The notes under the pieces are model-generated. The model saw only the letters and a program-made list of their open reading frames with translations. It was not told the origin of the DNA and did no database searches. Position numbers and translations under genes: made by a program. Shown here piece after piece: positions 33,893 through 45,311 of a DNA stretch of 64,000 bases (position 1 is its first letter; each line of letters begins with the position of its first letter). The stretch comes from Ariolimax columbianus (lineage: Eukaryota > Mollusca > Gastropoda > Stylommatophora > Arionidae), in contig JAVGWX010000007.1 of the NCBI GenBank assembly GCA_036924085.1, positions 31,163,953 to 31,227,952 of the forward strand, written 5' to 3'.

Positions 33893-34009
33893 CCACCGGA
33901 GCATATCTACTTATATTCATCTTTTCCTTAGAACAATGTTTAAAAGCAGCCAAAACGGTCAGTGAGTACGATCGGACCTAAGGATTCTCGACAGCATGGT
34001 GTTGGCTTT

Positions 34010-35950
34010 GCTATTAAAAACACACGTATGGCTTCAATCGATCCTCCTTCGGAGAGCTATGAGAGGTTGCTGGCCATTCACCTCATCACCGCTGCATGTC
34101 CTGTTAATTTATCCTAAGCTTCTATGCCCCAACTGTTCAACTCTAAACATGGGTGTCTCCACTAGAAGCTTTCATAGTGCAGACTGCTACTATGGCCACG
34201 CTAATGTATGTAGCAGGTTACGCTTGCAGCCTCGCACAATATGCCGCTCCAAACTGATGGGGGCACCCCCACATCAACACTCTGCAGATGGTGATTTGTT
34301 TCAAAGCGGAGAGGTTTGTGTCTGATCTGAATCTTGCTCTTCGTGGAGGATCTGAGTGTGACGCCACAGATAAGTGGAACGTTTTGAAAGGTGTCATCTA
34401 TAATACAGCATTAGCTACGTTTGGTATGATGGAACGGACCAGTCACGACTGGTTCAATGCACATCTATCGAGAATGGAACCAGTAACTAAGATCAAGCGA
34501 GAAGCTTTCATCAATTATTTTTAAAAATGCCCAAATGAGAGGACGCGTTCTATCCTCAGGATGACCCAAGGCATTAATCAATGAACCGCTAGACAATGTG
34601 CGAATGAGTACTGACAGAAACTGTGTGAAGAAATTCAGCTAAATGCAGAGACGGGAAATATCCAGGGCATGTACAGAGGCATAAAATGGCACTCGGCTCT
34701 ACTGCTAGATGTGATGCCCCCGAGAATCACGGAGCGTGACAAGCAGATGGTCAGACGGGTGGAGCACTACTCTGAGCTATAGTTACGGGAGACCGTAGTC
34801 ACTGATGAGGCCTTGTGTAGGCTACAGGGCCTGCTCATTATAGAGGAACTTATAGAGGAGAGACGCTATTTGAAGATTATGAGGTTCTAGTGTCAAATAG
34901 TGAGGAGGCCCCACAGAGACTGGGAGACACATTCGCCGAGAGGGGATCCAGTTTTGGCTCACCATAAGCCTGGAAAAGACAAAGGTCTACGCACAGGGTA
35001 TTACCACTACGCCCTCTATGAAGATTGATGGCGTCACTTGGGATGCCGTAAGCAGTTTCACTTATCTGGGGTCTGCCATCAACAACACTCTCTTGTTTGA
35101 GAAGGAGATAGACAGAAGGCTTGTCAGGGCAAGAATAGTCATGGCCCACCTGACGAAGAGAGTCTGTGAGAACACTGCGCTGTCTCACTACACCAAGGTC
35201 CGGGTCTATCCGACCTGCGTTCTTGGCGCTATCGTGTGTGGAAGCCAGACTTGTAGCACTTACACTAAACAGTAACAGCGGCTCAACATCTTTCACATGA
35301 GGTGTCTACGGCGTATATTGGGGATTGGGTGCAAAGAGAGAGTGCTACATAATACGGTTTTACAGAGAGCAAACACTGCCAGCATGTGCTTAATGTTGAG
35401 CCAGCGACGTATTCGATACTGTGGACATGTTTATCGATTGGAAGATGAGAAGCTACCAAAGGATATCCTTTATGGACAGCTAGACATTGGAGTTAGACGA
35501 ATCGGCCGTCCTACACTGCGATTAAAGGACGTATGCAAGAGGGACATGAAAGTGTGCGACATCCCATCCGAGGGCTGGGAATAAATTTCTCAGTATCCAG
35601 CTACCTAGAGACAGTCCGTTGGAGTGAGCATAGTGACTGCTGACGCGTGTAGATACATTCTGGCTGCAGAGAAAATAGAAATACTGAGGTCATCAAGGAA
35701 CAGCCAGACAAGTCAGCATCCTCATCATGGTTGTACGATCTGTGGTAGAGACTATCACTCGCGGATCGGCCTTTACAGCCATAACAGACAGTGTCGAAGC
35801 AGAATAGAAAGAGATGGACAAAACTCACAGAGCGGCAGACCCATAGTCTATAGAGACAGAGACGTCTATGAATCAATGAATGTAGTTAGGAAGACTTCTG
35901 AAAATGCTGCAAAAGTGCCTACAAGTTATTCCATTTTGTTAATAAAATAG
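34010..35950 (+). pseudogene. Endonuclease-RT LINE with C-terminal C2H2 finger (decayed)
   Basis: Broken frames in the order expected of a LINE ORF2: endonuclease end (STRSFHSADCYYGHANVCSR, 34150), post-endonuclease linker (DKWNVLKGVIYNTALATFG, SHDWFNAHLSRMEP, 34370-34480), RT thumb (SSFTYLGSAINNT, RVYPTCVLGAIVCGSQTC, 35050-35250), C-terminal region (MRCLRRILGIGCKERVLHN, RRIRYCGHVYRLEDEKLP, 35297-35460) and a C2H2-like end (CTICGRDYHSRIGLYSHNR, 35730-35790). The catalytic RT centre is deleted or unrecognisable (34540-34980). The same family is at 47880-48960 in reverse and 53890-54045. I am unsure of the clade. Confidence 0.8.
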
Positions 35951-35954
35951 TGTA

Positions 35955-36945
35955 TGGTTTCATCGCTATATTCATCATAATCATCATCATCGCTATCATC
36001 ATCATCATCATCGCTAGCAACATCATCATCATCGCTAGCAACATCATCATCGTTATCATCATCATCATCGTTATCATCATCATCATCGCTATTATCATCA
36101 TCATCGCTATCAACATCATCATCATAATCATCATCATCATCATCTTAATCATCATCAACATCGCTAGCATATCATCATCATCGCTATTATCATCATAATC
36201 AGCCTCACCGCTATCATCATCATCGTCGCTATCATCAATCATCATCATCATCGCTGTCATCAATCTTCTTCATTATCGCTATCATCATAATCATTTATCA
36301 TCATCGCTATAATCATCATAATCATCATCATCATCGCAATCAGCACCATCATCGCTATCATCATCGCTAACATCACAATCATCTCTATCATCATCATCAT
36401 CGCTAACATCACAATAATCTCTATCATCATCATAAGCATCATCGTCGCTTTCATTATAATCATACTTATCATCGCTATGATCATCATAATCATCACCATC
36501 ATCACTTCTATCATCATCATGTCCTCATCATTATCATCATAGTCGTCAAAGTCATCATCATCACCATCATCGCTATCATCATCATCATCATCATCTATAT
36601 CATCCCCATCATCATCATCTTAATCATCGAATCACCATTATGATCACTATCGTGTCATTATCGTCGTCATTATCTTCATAGTGATAATAGTCATCATCAC
36701 CATCATCGCTATCATCACCATCATCGCTAGCATCACCATCATCATCATCTTAATCCTTGCCATCCCAATTATCATCACTAGCGCGTGATTATCGTCATCT
36801 TAATCATCTCCATCATTTTAATAATTAACGTCATCATCATCACTATCGTCATCATCATCGTCGTTGTAATCATCATCATATTCTTCACCATCATCATCAT
36901 CATTTTCTTCACTATTACCATCATCATATTCCCACTATTGTCACT
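35955..36945. repeat. (ATC)n microsatellite tract upstream of gene B
   Basis: About 1 kb of interrupted ATC repeats, with GCT/AGC-containing interruptions. It is the counterpart of 1243-1985 upstream of gene A. It gives long poly-Ile and poly-Met frames that are artefacts. Confidence 0.95.
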
Positions 36946-36949
36946 ACGA

Positions 36950-37346
36950 CTATTTGATTTATTTTGTTCATCGTGTACTTGTTTTCTGAATTATTTATCT
37001 ATAAAACCGTATATATGGTACGGTTCAGTAACAACACCAGCGCAAACACACATATCCTATAATAAACTTGTGCAGAATTATTTATGTTCGTCTACGGCCA
37101 CACAAACGCAGGAACATTAATGCCACGAAAGCTAATGGAACGTGTATAGCAACTACTCTAAGTGTTCAATTATTGATGTACATTTTCAAATTATGGACAT
37201 CATTTTTAAAGAAAACACATTTTACGTTTTTTGGGGAAGTTATCCCACAGACGCCATGCCCTCGCTTCAGTGTCGATTGTTATAGTCTCAGTCTCTGGCA
37301 GTCTGTATCATCTACTGGACTCAGGTGGCTGGGTTGTTGTCGTACT
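36950..37346 (+). promoter_or_regulatory. 5' flank of gene B, conserved with gene A
   Basis: Aligns with 1995-2367. It contains ACACCAGCGCAAACACAC, TGCAGAATTATTTATGTTCG and TTATAGTCTCAGTCTCTGGC. Presumed promoter and 5' UTR by position; no defined element is called. Confidence 0.5.
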
Positions 37347-37401
37347 ATGGCGTTTATGGCATTATCTCTTGCAAGTTGGATTGCCTTATCCACTTTGACC
37401 T
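37347..37401 (+). CDS. Receptor gene B, exon 1 (signal peptide)
   Basis: ATG opens MAFMALSLASWIALSTLT, a strong hydrophobic signal peptide with small residues at the end, followed by one base and the donor GTGAGT at 37402. Phase 1 matches the acceptor at 40354: the junction codon is T+TG (Leu) and the protein continues LILGSESRLFPLDG. The same structure is seen for gene A. Between the paralogs the peptide starts MAFMAL in both, and the downstream half varies. Confidence 0.78.
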
Positions 37402-38380
37402 GTGAGTATATTCAAGCTTAGGTATTTATTTACTTAGTTACATCTTAGGAGTCACTTTTCTGCTTTGTTACAGCTGATACTCAGAACATAAACTAGCATG
37501 CAGATGCGTGTTGTCATCATTGAAAGCATTTCGCGACTGCATTTTTGGAAATGGAGAACATATGGGCCGTCATGTTTTTCGTGTCTTCTCGTATACGGTA
37601 ATACTGATAAATGTATGCTTTTTTAAACAAATATTTTTTTTGAAACTGTTAACTGACCCAATTGTTTTGCAATTTGGTCGCAATGGTGTGCAAATGTAAA
37701 CCCACATCAGGTACAGTCTACTGTGGATACAGGCCTTCTGACTCACGGAAAAACCTCTTTGAAATATCACATCCCAAGGCTAACTAAATGACGGAACTTT
37801 CTGATTTTATGCACTTATCTTCTCAAATTTTCAATGATTATGTAATTTACATTTTGTCAGGTAGAGCCATTTTCTTAAAGTGGACAGTTCCTTTGATCTC
37901 TGTTAGCAAAGGAATTATTATGTCTCTTCAGAAAATAATTTACCGTAAATTTAAAACAAAATATCTTTGTTTAGGCAAAGGCGTCTCTCCAATTCGAATT
38001 CGATTTTCAAATTATGTACCAGATAATGTCCTTTTCAATGTAGTCCATGTGTTTTAGAAACTGTAAGAAGCAACTGAGCACTTGGTATAAAGAATATGTG
38101 GACATGTAAAGCACATGATATGTAGAACAAAGAAAGCACATTTTTTTTAATGGACTGAACCAGGTTTATAAATAAATATTGGAGCAAACAATTAATGGTT
38201 ATAATTCAGATCTGAGATCCATCTTCTAGCTGACTGGGGTGACCCTATAAGGTACCGTTCGGCCAAGGTGATGGAAACTTATATTCCTTGGAAAACAAAC
38301 ATGTAAGTGATTTTCTCACTTAATAAAAGTCTGAGGATTCCAGCAAATTGATAAATCCTCACGGAAGAACGAACGACAAT
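37402..38380 (+). other. Intron 1 of gene B, first part
   Basis: The first 300 or so bases align with the beginning of intron 1 of gene A. The rest has no recognised gene. The whole intron (37402-40354) is 2953 bp, against about 19.3 kb in gene A; the difference is explained by the LINEs, satellites and rDNA fragment in A. Confidence 0.6.
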
Positions 38381-38389
38381 CCATCTTTT

Positions 38390-39540
38390 TTCCAACAGCT
38401 CGCTTTTTCTTTCAATACATGGTCCTCACATTTAGCCCAACAATCTGTGTTTTTATTTGAGAGGGCTGCAGTTGTTAATTCTTTCATATCACAAAGTTTG
38501 TGACAGTTTTATTTTCAGCTGCTACTTGTCCTTTAACTTTTTCACAAACGAGTTCAGTTGGGTTTAAGTGTGAATGGTAAGGCGGCAGTCTCAAACACAT
38601 ATGACCATGCTCTTGGATCAACATGTTCAAATTAAATATCCTTTCCTTTCACATTTGCTTCACAAAGGAAAGCAATTCAGGTTTCAGATAAGCTACGTTA
38701 AATAGTATGTGTTCTTCTGTGAGTCACATTGTTATTGTATTTTTTTAACTGAATGATGTCAGGATTTTATCTTCTTGTGTCATTGCGTTGTGGTATTTTG
38801 TATTGTTCATTATCAGACAGGAGGGTATAACCAAGGACGGAAGAACAGTTTGGCTTGGCTTCGTTCGTTCTCAATCTCCCACTACCAAACCCTGAAAGGG
38901 CTTAAGTAGCAGAATGTAGTCCAGAGAACGGAATGCGTTGTGTCGTAGTTTACAGCTTGACTGCGATATTTGCACCTTTCGGTCCATCACATCCGATTTT
39001 AGCAAGCATTTTTTCAGTACCAGGTTAGCATTCCCTCTTCGATTCTTTCTCATTAGCCAGTCTGCCCTACTGCAGCTTGTTATAAAGGATCACCGCGTGG
39101 AGGCGTAGAAGGGTCTTGGCAGCTATGGTTCGCTGACCCTGCCGCTTGCAGTCTGCTATGAGTCGCTGACCACTGCAGCTCATGCGCTGCTCAGTATCTT
39201 GATCCCGGAAGAACAGTTTGTTTCAATCCACTCTCTAAATAAGTAACCATTCATCTCGGTATGAAAGTCCCTATTCTGCGTATAGTTTAATGAAAATACA
39301 AATTCTGCATTCTTCTTCAGCCTATTCTTCTCCAGTATATTACCTCCATGCGCTATTAGCAAGCGCAGTAATTTGCCACTTGGTACTAATCTTTTAATCG
39401 TTCCGTCAGCTGTCTATCATTATTTTTCAACTGTTTGGTGAGCAGTTATCCAAGTTTCATCCATATACACAATATCATAACATTGTTTACGCATATCGTC
39501 TACTTCATGTAAATACGTGCTTCTCATAGATAATAGATGC
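38390..39540 (-). pseudogene. Tc1/mariner-like (DDE) transposase, decayed, split by a SINE
   Basis: Minus-strand reading, N to C: YDIVYMDETWITAHQTVEK (39490-39430; the Asp of MDET is the first catalytic residue of many Tc1/IS630-type enzymes), LLIAHGGNILEKNRLKKNAE, DFHTEMNGYLFREWIE (39360-39220), then, after the SINE, HGHMCLRLPPYHSHLNPTEL (38620-38560), the block that holds the last acidic residue, and VKGQVAAENKTVTNFVI. The second catalytic Asp region, which should fall around the SINE and the segment 38720-38850, is not recognisable. Stops are present. It lies antisense in intron 1 of gene B, and no terminal repeats were identified. Confidence 0.7.
38853..39206 (-). mobile_element. SINE family 1, copy S3 (inside transposase pseudogene)
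   Basis: A 354-bp element with perfect 14-base target duplications GGAAGAACAGTTTG at 38839-38852 and 39207-39220. Head, core (AAATCGGATGTGATGGACC on the minus strand) and tail (GAACGAACGAAGCCAAGCC) match S1 and S2, except that the GAAGAAG repeat is short and altered. It inserted into an already present transposon. Confidence 0.92.
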
Positions 39541-39631
39541 ATCTTCTCGCAGATAGCGTTTCTTCATACATACTTTCATTCATACAGATCGGCTTTCAAG
39601 AGAGCAACGTTCTGCAAAGGACATGCTATAT

Positions 39632-39632
39632 T

Positions 39633-39673
<41 letters not shown>

Positions 39674-39690
39674 AATGACGATGATGATGA
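39632..39690. repeat. (GAT)n microsatellite
   Basis: About 18 GAT triplets with a few changes, within intron 1 of gene B. Confidence 0.95.
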
Positions 39691-39799
39691 GACATTCTCT
39701 TGCAAAGCGTCCATATTTCCATGGCCCACACAGCTAAGATCTGGATAATTCTACGTCTGCAAATTCACTTCGATGAATTCACTTGTCTTCATAGTGATC

Positions 39800-39960
39800 A
39801 GCTCCATTTTCCTTATCAGGATGAAGCCATACAACAAAGACTCCATTGCTTCGTGAACCTACCCCATGTGAAAGATAATGGGTACAGAGTAGCAGGACAT
39901 GATAATGAATTGAGATCTATGGGAAAGCATTCTTGCTGGAACATGCAGTTATAATGTTTA
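39800..39960. repeat. Dispersed repeat fragment shared with 63290-63430
   Basis: The + strand AAAGATAATGGGTACAGAGT, then AGCAGGACATGATAATGAATTGAG, ATCTATGGG resembles the reverse complement of 63290-63430 (AAGGATAATGGGCATATGGT, GATAGGACATAAGGACAGAATGAGG, CCTATGGG). The family is not recognised. Confidence 0.45.
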
Positions 39961-40078
39961 TCTCGTGTCAGAAAGAAGGCACTTCGTCCACAGTGATGTT
40001 CGTGTATCCTGATACCAGTTTGAACACAATGAATACATTCGTGGCCCAGTGAAAGAGATACCATCAGAAAACATTACT

Positions 40079-40165
40079 CCGCGTGGAGGTGTAGAATGGT
40101 CTTGGCAGCTCTGGTTCGCTGGCCCTGACGCTAGCAGTCAGCTATGAGTCGCTGACCACTGCAGC
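40079..40165 (-). mobile_element. SINE family 1, head fragment S4
   Basis: CGCGTGGAGGTGTAGAATGG, then TCTTGGCAGCTCTGGTTCGC and CTGACCACTGCAG match the head half of S1-S3 in minus orientation. The core and tail are absent. Confidence 0.75.
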
Positions 40166-40354
40166 GAGTATTTAGTTGATGAGGTAACCAACAAATAAAT
40201 CGGGAACACAGTTTAAAAGGTTCGTGAATTTTAAAAAAAATTAGAAAACCTAGCCGTGTCGATATAATCTGTTATTTAGTTAGTTTTCTTGTCAGTTTTC
40301 TCGATGAAAGTGATAACATGTAACTTACAAAAAACATATCTTCTATTATTACAG

Positions 40355-43300
40355 TGATCCTTGGCAGTGAGTCTAGATTATTTCCTTTAGATGGCTGTTT
40401 CACAGAAGAATTTGACATTTTGGGGCTGATGCACGGCACAATGGAGAACACATTTTTTGAAGAACAAAACATTCATTTTCAATCCTTAATCATTCATATC
40501 ATAAATTCTCCTCACCACACAATAAGACCGCGAGTAATGACTGCTTACGTAAATGACATGTTCTCTTTTGAAGATCCTGACGTGAATGTAAGCTCTTGGT
40601 TATTCAATGAGTCTCTTCCACCTCACCCATACGGAATAATTAAGAGATTTAGAAACTGGCTGAATGTAAGTCTTCTACGGAATATCCTTGAACTAAAAAT
40701 GGCATTTGTTCAGCGACTATTTTCTGAGATGACTGGAGTCAGATATAACGCAACCAAAATTGCTATTGTATTTCTTGATGGTTCTAAATTGTTAAACAGC
40801 GAGAGCAACACAATATCAAACATATTACAACAACAGGATACAGGAATCAAGATATTTGTTGTCGTGTTACGTTATATATACAGTAACGAAAACATTTATT
40901 TAAACAATACACTTCTTCTATCATATTATCAAAGGCAAATGTCGCCGAATATCCTACCTTTGGTAATTTGCAATCAGTGCACAAATGGATGGTTTATGTT
41001 TGAACAGACTCGTGGCATAAATTTACTTTCTTGCTATCGGTTCGTTGATAGTACCTCGGAAAAAATGACATGGAATTTAGCTGCGTCAATATGTACAACA
41101 AAATATTATGGCTTTTTGGCAACTCTGGAAACACAGGAAGAGTTAGACTTTGTACAAACACGGCTGTTTGAATTTGTCAAAGATTCCTCAACTAGTTATC
41201 AGACCATCCACGTTTCTTCTAAATTATCGGCTGACGTTTTCATTGGTCTTAATCGTGACAAAAACAGTTATGCACATCGATTTCATTGGTTGCTAAACAG
41301 ACATGAACAATATCGACCTCTGGTTGTAAATAATTGGATGCCTGGGAGACCATCTGATGGCGTTAGTAGAGAATGTGGCGTGTGGCAGTTTTTCTGGAAC
41401 AATAGCAACAACGAAACTAACCTTTCAAGTAACGGAGATCATTTTGTTCAAGGATGGGCAGATGTCCAATGTAATGTTCCTTTAACAACATTTGCTTTGT
41501 GCGAGTTCGTTTCTCCGCTCAGTCTAAATACCATTATTCCAATGAGAATAGCTCCAGCCTCAAACGACAGTTTAAAGAACGCTCTGAGCAAGTCAGATGT
41601 TATCAACTATGGCGACAATATTGTATCTGTTTCGGCACACATGGCCTATTCTGATTTTATTATATTTCTAAAAAAAATAGGCCTGGAATTTCCAATGATT
41701 AACTGTTTTGAGTTCACACATTTTACACATTATATTTCATACATCTATATTTGTGACATTATAAGGCACTGTAACAACTTCTTGCAGTCATCAGCGTGCA
41801 TATTTCCACCAGTCGATGTTTGGCAATTTAAGAACATATACGCCACGTGTAACTACATCAAAAATCGGGAATATTTCTCTGATAAAGCTATCTGTAATGT
41901 GAATTGCACAAACCATAAACTATGTGATGGTTACCTGTTGCAGATGGAATATTCTAATGGTGCTGACATTGATTGTACTTGCATGAGCTATGTCAAGAAA
42001 GGAGATGTCATCCCTCTATATGATTATCTCCTTTGCTTTACACAGAAAGACGAGAATGAGAAAATTAATTACGATAAAGAGTTGACCAATACAGATAAGA
42101 GCTGTGACCTACATAGTAGACGTTACAACTATGATTGGTATGTTCCATGTACGAAGCATAATGATGGTCGTACTATTTGCACTGATTCAGAGGAGATCAA
42201 GGATGAGACTATACGAAACAAGGAAACGACAAACGAGTGCAACAAATTATTAGATGATTTTACATGGGCTCCTAGGTGTGTTTATGTAACAGATAGCTAC
42301 GGAGGTCTTCTTGGTTGTAGAGATTTGTCTCATCTTAACAACTGTAGTGACTTCGTCTGTCCAGAAGGTTATTTTAAATGCATATCCAGCTATTGCATCC
42401 CTCAACATTATGTGTTCAATGGAAAGGCAGATTGTCCTACAGGAGAAGACGAATACCACGAAATTATTAGTCCTTGTTCCGGGAATTTTGTGTGCTTTGG
42501 TAGCTTCGGGTGCTTGCATCCTGACCGTGTTTGTGACGGGAATCCTGATTGTGAATATAAAGACGACGAGGTTGATTGTGATGTCTCGTGTGCTGAAGGT
42601 TTCCTGTGTGTAGCTGGGACAGTTACTGTGTCGGGTTACAACAAATCAATTCCACTGAAAACTCTGGACTTCCTTGGCAAAAGAACAACATATCTGGACT
42701 TGTCTGGAGTAGATCTTTCTGAAGTGAGAACAGATACCAGCTTTGCTAATTCCAATAAACTAAGTAAATCGGATGTCATTATTTGGTCAAATTGTAACAT
42801 TAGTAATCTATCTGAGATGTTACCCAATTACAAGTTACTAACCACAAATTTAGATGTAAGCTACAACTGTATATCGCATATTAATGCCAATGATTGTATA
42901 AATAATGTATTTTCCGAGCTCACTAAACTGAACATGTCACATAATACGGAACTTGCTACTGTAAAAAATATGAAATTGTCACTTCTACACACGCTTGATC
43001 TATCGCACACACATCTTTCAAACTTAGATGAATCATTCGTTACTAAGTTGAGGAAACTGCAACATTTAAATTTGAGTCACACATTTATTTCTGACATCTA
43101 TAAACAGGTTCTTTTATCTAATCTACATCTACAGACACTTGACTTACGAGGTGTGGTATTTATTGAGTTCTACGAATACTTATTTAATAATCTTACTATT
43201 AGTCAACATATTTACGGTGACTATTTTGAAATCTGCTGCCCACAGGTTAGAGGAACATCAATTCCCTCCCACATGTGTCACGCCCCTGAGATTACAATTG

Positions 43301-44217
43301 CGTCTTGTTTTGATCTGTTGGGAAATAATGTCCAGCGTGTACTTCTCTGGGTGATAGCAATCCTTGCCGTTGCTGGGAACATGAGTGTTATTGTTTATCG
43401 TGTAACCTGGGATAGGTCTGTTGTGAGTACAGGCTACGGGCTGTTTGTGACTAATTTGGGAATATCTGACTTTATACTGGGGGTATATATGTTTATTATT
43501 GCTGGAGCTGATTATTACTATCGTGGCATGTTTGTATTTCATATCACAAACTGGAGAAAAAGTGTGGTATGCAGATTTGCTGGCTTTCTAGCTACTCTCT
43601 CCATCGAAACGTCATCATTTTTTATTTTCCTCATCACCCTTGACAGATTTTTGGTGATGAAGTTTCCATTTGGTCAAATACAATTTTCTACAAGGAATAA
43701 AATAATCGTTGTTCTTGTGTCGTGGACTGCAGGCTCCCTTATTGCGCTGATTCCAGTTGTTTTCAAGTTTGAAATATATACTTCAAATGTCATGTGTCTT
43801 GGTTTGCCTTTAACAACTAAACCACTCAGCGGTTGGGAGTACTCGTTTGGCGTGTTCGTTGTCCTTAATTTCTTAATGAGTCTAGTCGTTGCTGTTGGCC
43901 AGATAGGTATCTTTAAGGCCATGTCAGAGAACAGAGTACCAACGTCAGTGACAAGTACATCTTCCCACAGGTCACAAGATATAGTAGTAGCCAAACAGCT
44001 GGCACTTATAGCAATGTTCAACTTTGTCTGCTGGTTTCCTATAGGCGTCATGGGCTTAATGTCTCTTGCTGGGCGCGAGATTAGCAACGATGCTTACGCC
44101 TGGACAATGGTTTTCGTTCTTCGCATAAATTCAGCAGCAAACCCAATTCTGTACACGATCCCTGCGCTTATGGACAAGTGGGAAAAGTTTAAATCCGGCA
44201 ATAGGAGATCCACTTAA
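40355..44217 (+). CDS. Receptor gene B, exon 2: vWA-CTLD-LDLa-LRR-7TM receptor (intact)
   Basis: 1287 codons open to TAA; with exon 1 the protein is 1305 residues. Positions in the exon 2 translation: vWA-like 17-185 (FDILGLM, RPRVMTAYVND, YNATKIAIVFLDG, GIKIFVVVL; MIDAS DxSxS absent); C-type lectin-like 213-384 (SCYRF, NLAASIC, GFLATLETQEELDFV, VFIGL, NNWMPG, CGVWQF, WADVQC, LCE); Cys-rich 400-660; LDLa repeats about 664-697 and 707-745 (VCDGNPDCEYKDDEVDC); LRRs about 765-945; Cys-rich hinge 961-985 (EICCPQ, CHAPEI, SCFD); 7TM 995-1273 with TM1 GN, TM2 NLGISDF, TM3 end LDRF, TM6 FNFVCWFPIG and TM7 NPILYT. The cytoplasmic tail is about 14 residues. Many N-x-S/T sites lie in the ectodomain. 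Known family: GRL101/type C LGR. Inferred role: ligand- or pathogen-sensing GPCR at the plasma membrane. Not tested: ligand, G protein. Confidence 0.92.
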
Positions 44218-44311
44218 GTGAAGAATCCAGTGTTGAGGGAGAAGCAGCAGGTAAACGGTCTATTTTGATTGTCTATTTGTTATTTATATTTGACGGTACA
44301 TATAAAACTTA

Positions 44312-44317
44312 AATAAA
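44312..44317 (+). promoter_or_regulatory. Candidate poly-A signal AATAAA of gene B
   Basis: AATAAA, 95 bases after the stop codon, at the position homologous to ATTAAA in gene A. Confidence 0.55.
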
Positions 44318-44328
44318 TGAGATATTCT

Positions 44329-44355
44329 CTCCCCCCCACCCCCCCCCCCCCTTCC
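44329..44355. repeat. Poly-C tract
   Basis: A run of C with single interruptions just after the poly-A signal of gene B. The exact length may be a sequencing artefact. Confidence 0.85.
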
Positions 44356-45311
44356 CCACAAGGCTGTCACTTTTATCCTACTCTCCCATTGAAGTCATCC
44401 ATTACAACTAGTCTTTGTCTTTGATTATATTTATAATTTCGGATAAGTTGTTTAACAATCGCTATATGCATATTTGATTGTCCTTTTTGTTACGTGTATT
44501 AGTTGGTGTTTAACGAGGGAGTCTCGACAAATATTGCACTTTACTGTGAAGGAGTCACTGGCCTGCAATTGGTATGGACTTTTATCATTGTATATGTATT
44601 CACCCTGCAAGGCGATATACTTATATTATCTATTCTTCACCTTACTGATATCAGGATTACAATACCTCTACGTTAGGGCCAGGGGCCGCATCTCCAGTTC
44701 ATTAATTCCTGGACGTCAGAAGAACGTTCAGGAATGAATTCAGGCCCCATCCATCATTCTCCCTGAACTTCTTCTTCCCAAAATAAGGCATCTGCTTCGT
44801 TGGCGTAGTTCTTAGAAAAGGACTAAAGTTCAGACACATTTTCAGGTAAATGAATTGACTTCTTCAAAAAGTGCAAAAACATGTTGAATATTCCTCGCAG
44901 TAATACACATTTTTCTGCATTGCATTGAACATTTCAAAAGTTAATATATGTGAAATTATTTACATTATTTAAAATTTGTTCTCGCATAAACTTAGATAGA
45001 CGTGAATACTTTTATATTATAGTCAACACGATTTCGTAACGTTCCAGTCTACACACATGCATCATTGTAGCTGACTACACCATTGTTGAAAGTCATCCGA
45101 ATATTGACGGCAAATGGCTACACAAGTTCAAGCTATTGTCAGATTCATTATAATGTATCTGCTTTGTGTATTGTGGTCACAATTTTGTTCATACGAGCTC
45201 ACAAAGTCTGAGACGTCGAACACTAAAGCAGATAGCCCGTTCTGACCTATGACATTTTTCTACCATAGGAACACATCTACTTATATTAATCTTTTTTTTT
45301 TTTTAGATTGT
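44356..45311. other. 3' flank of gene B, no gene
   Basis: No gene is seen. From about 44890 it aligns with the 3' flank of gene A on both sides of copy N4, including the unexpanded 51-bp motif (TCTGAGACGTCGAACACTAA at 45208) and CACATCTACTTATATTAATC (45273). Confidence 0.6.

Noticed and set aside
33474..33953. 159-residue minus-strand repeat protein with 17-residue units
   Set aside because: Frame created by the 51-bp array; the + strand is open as well.
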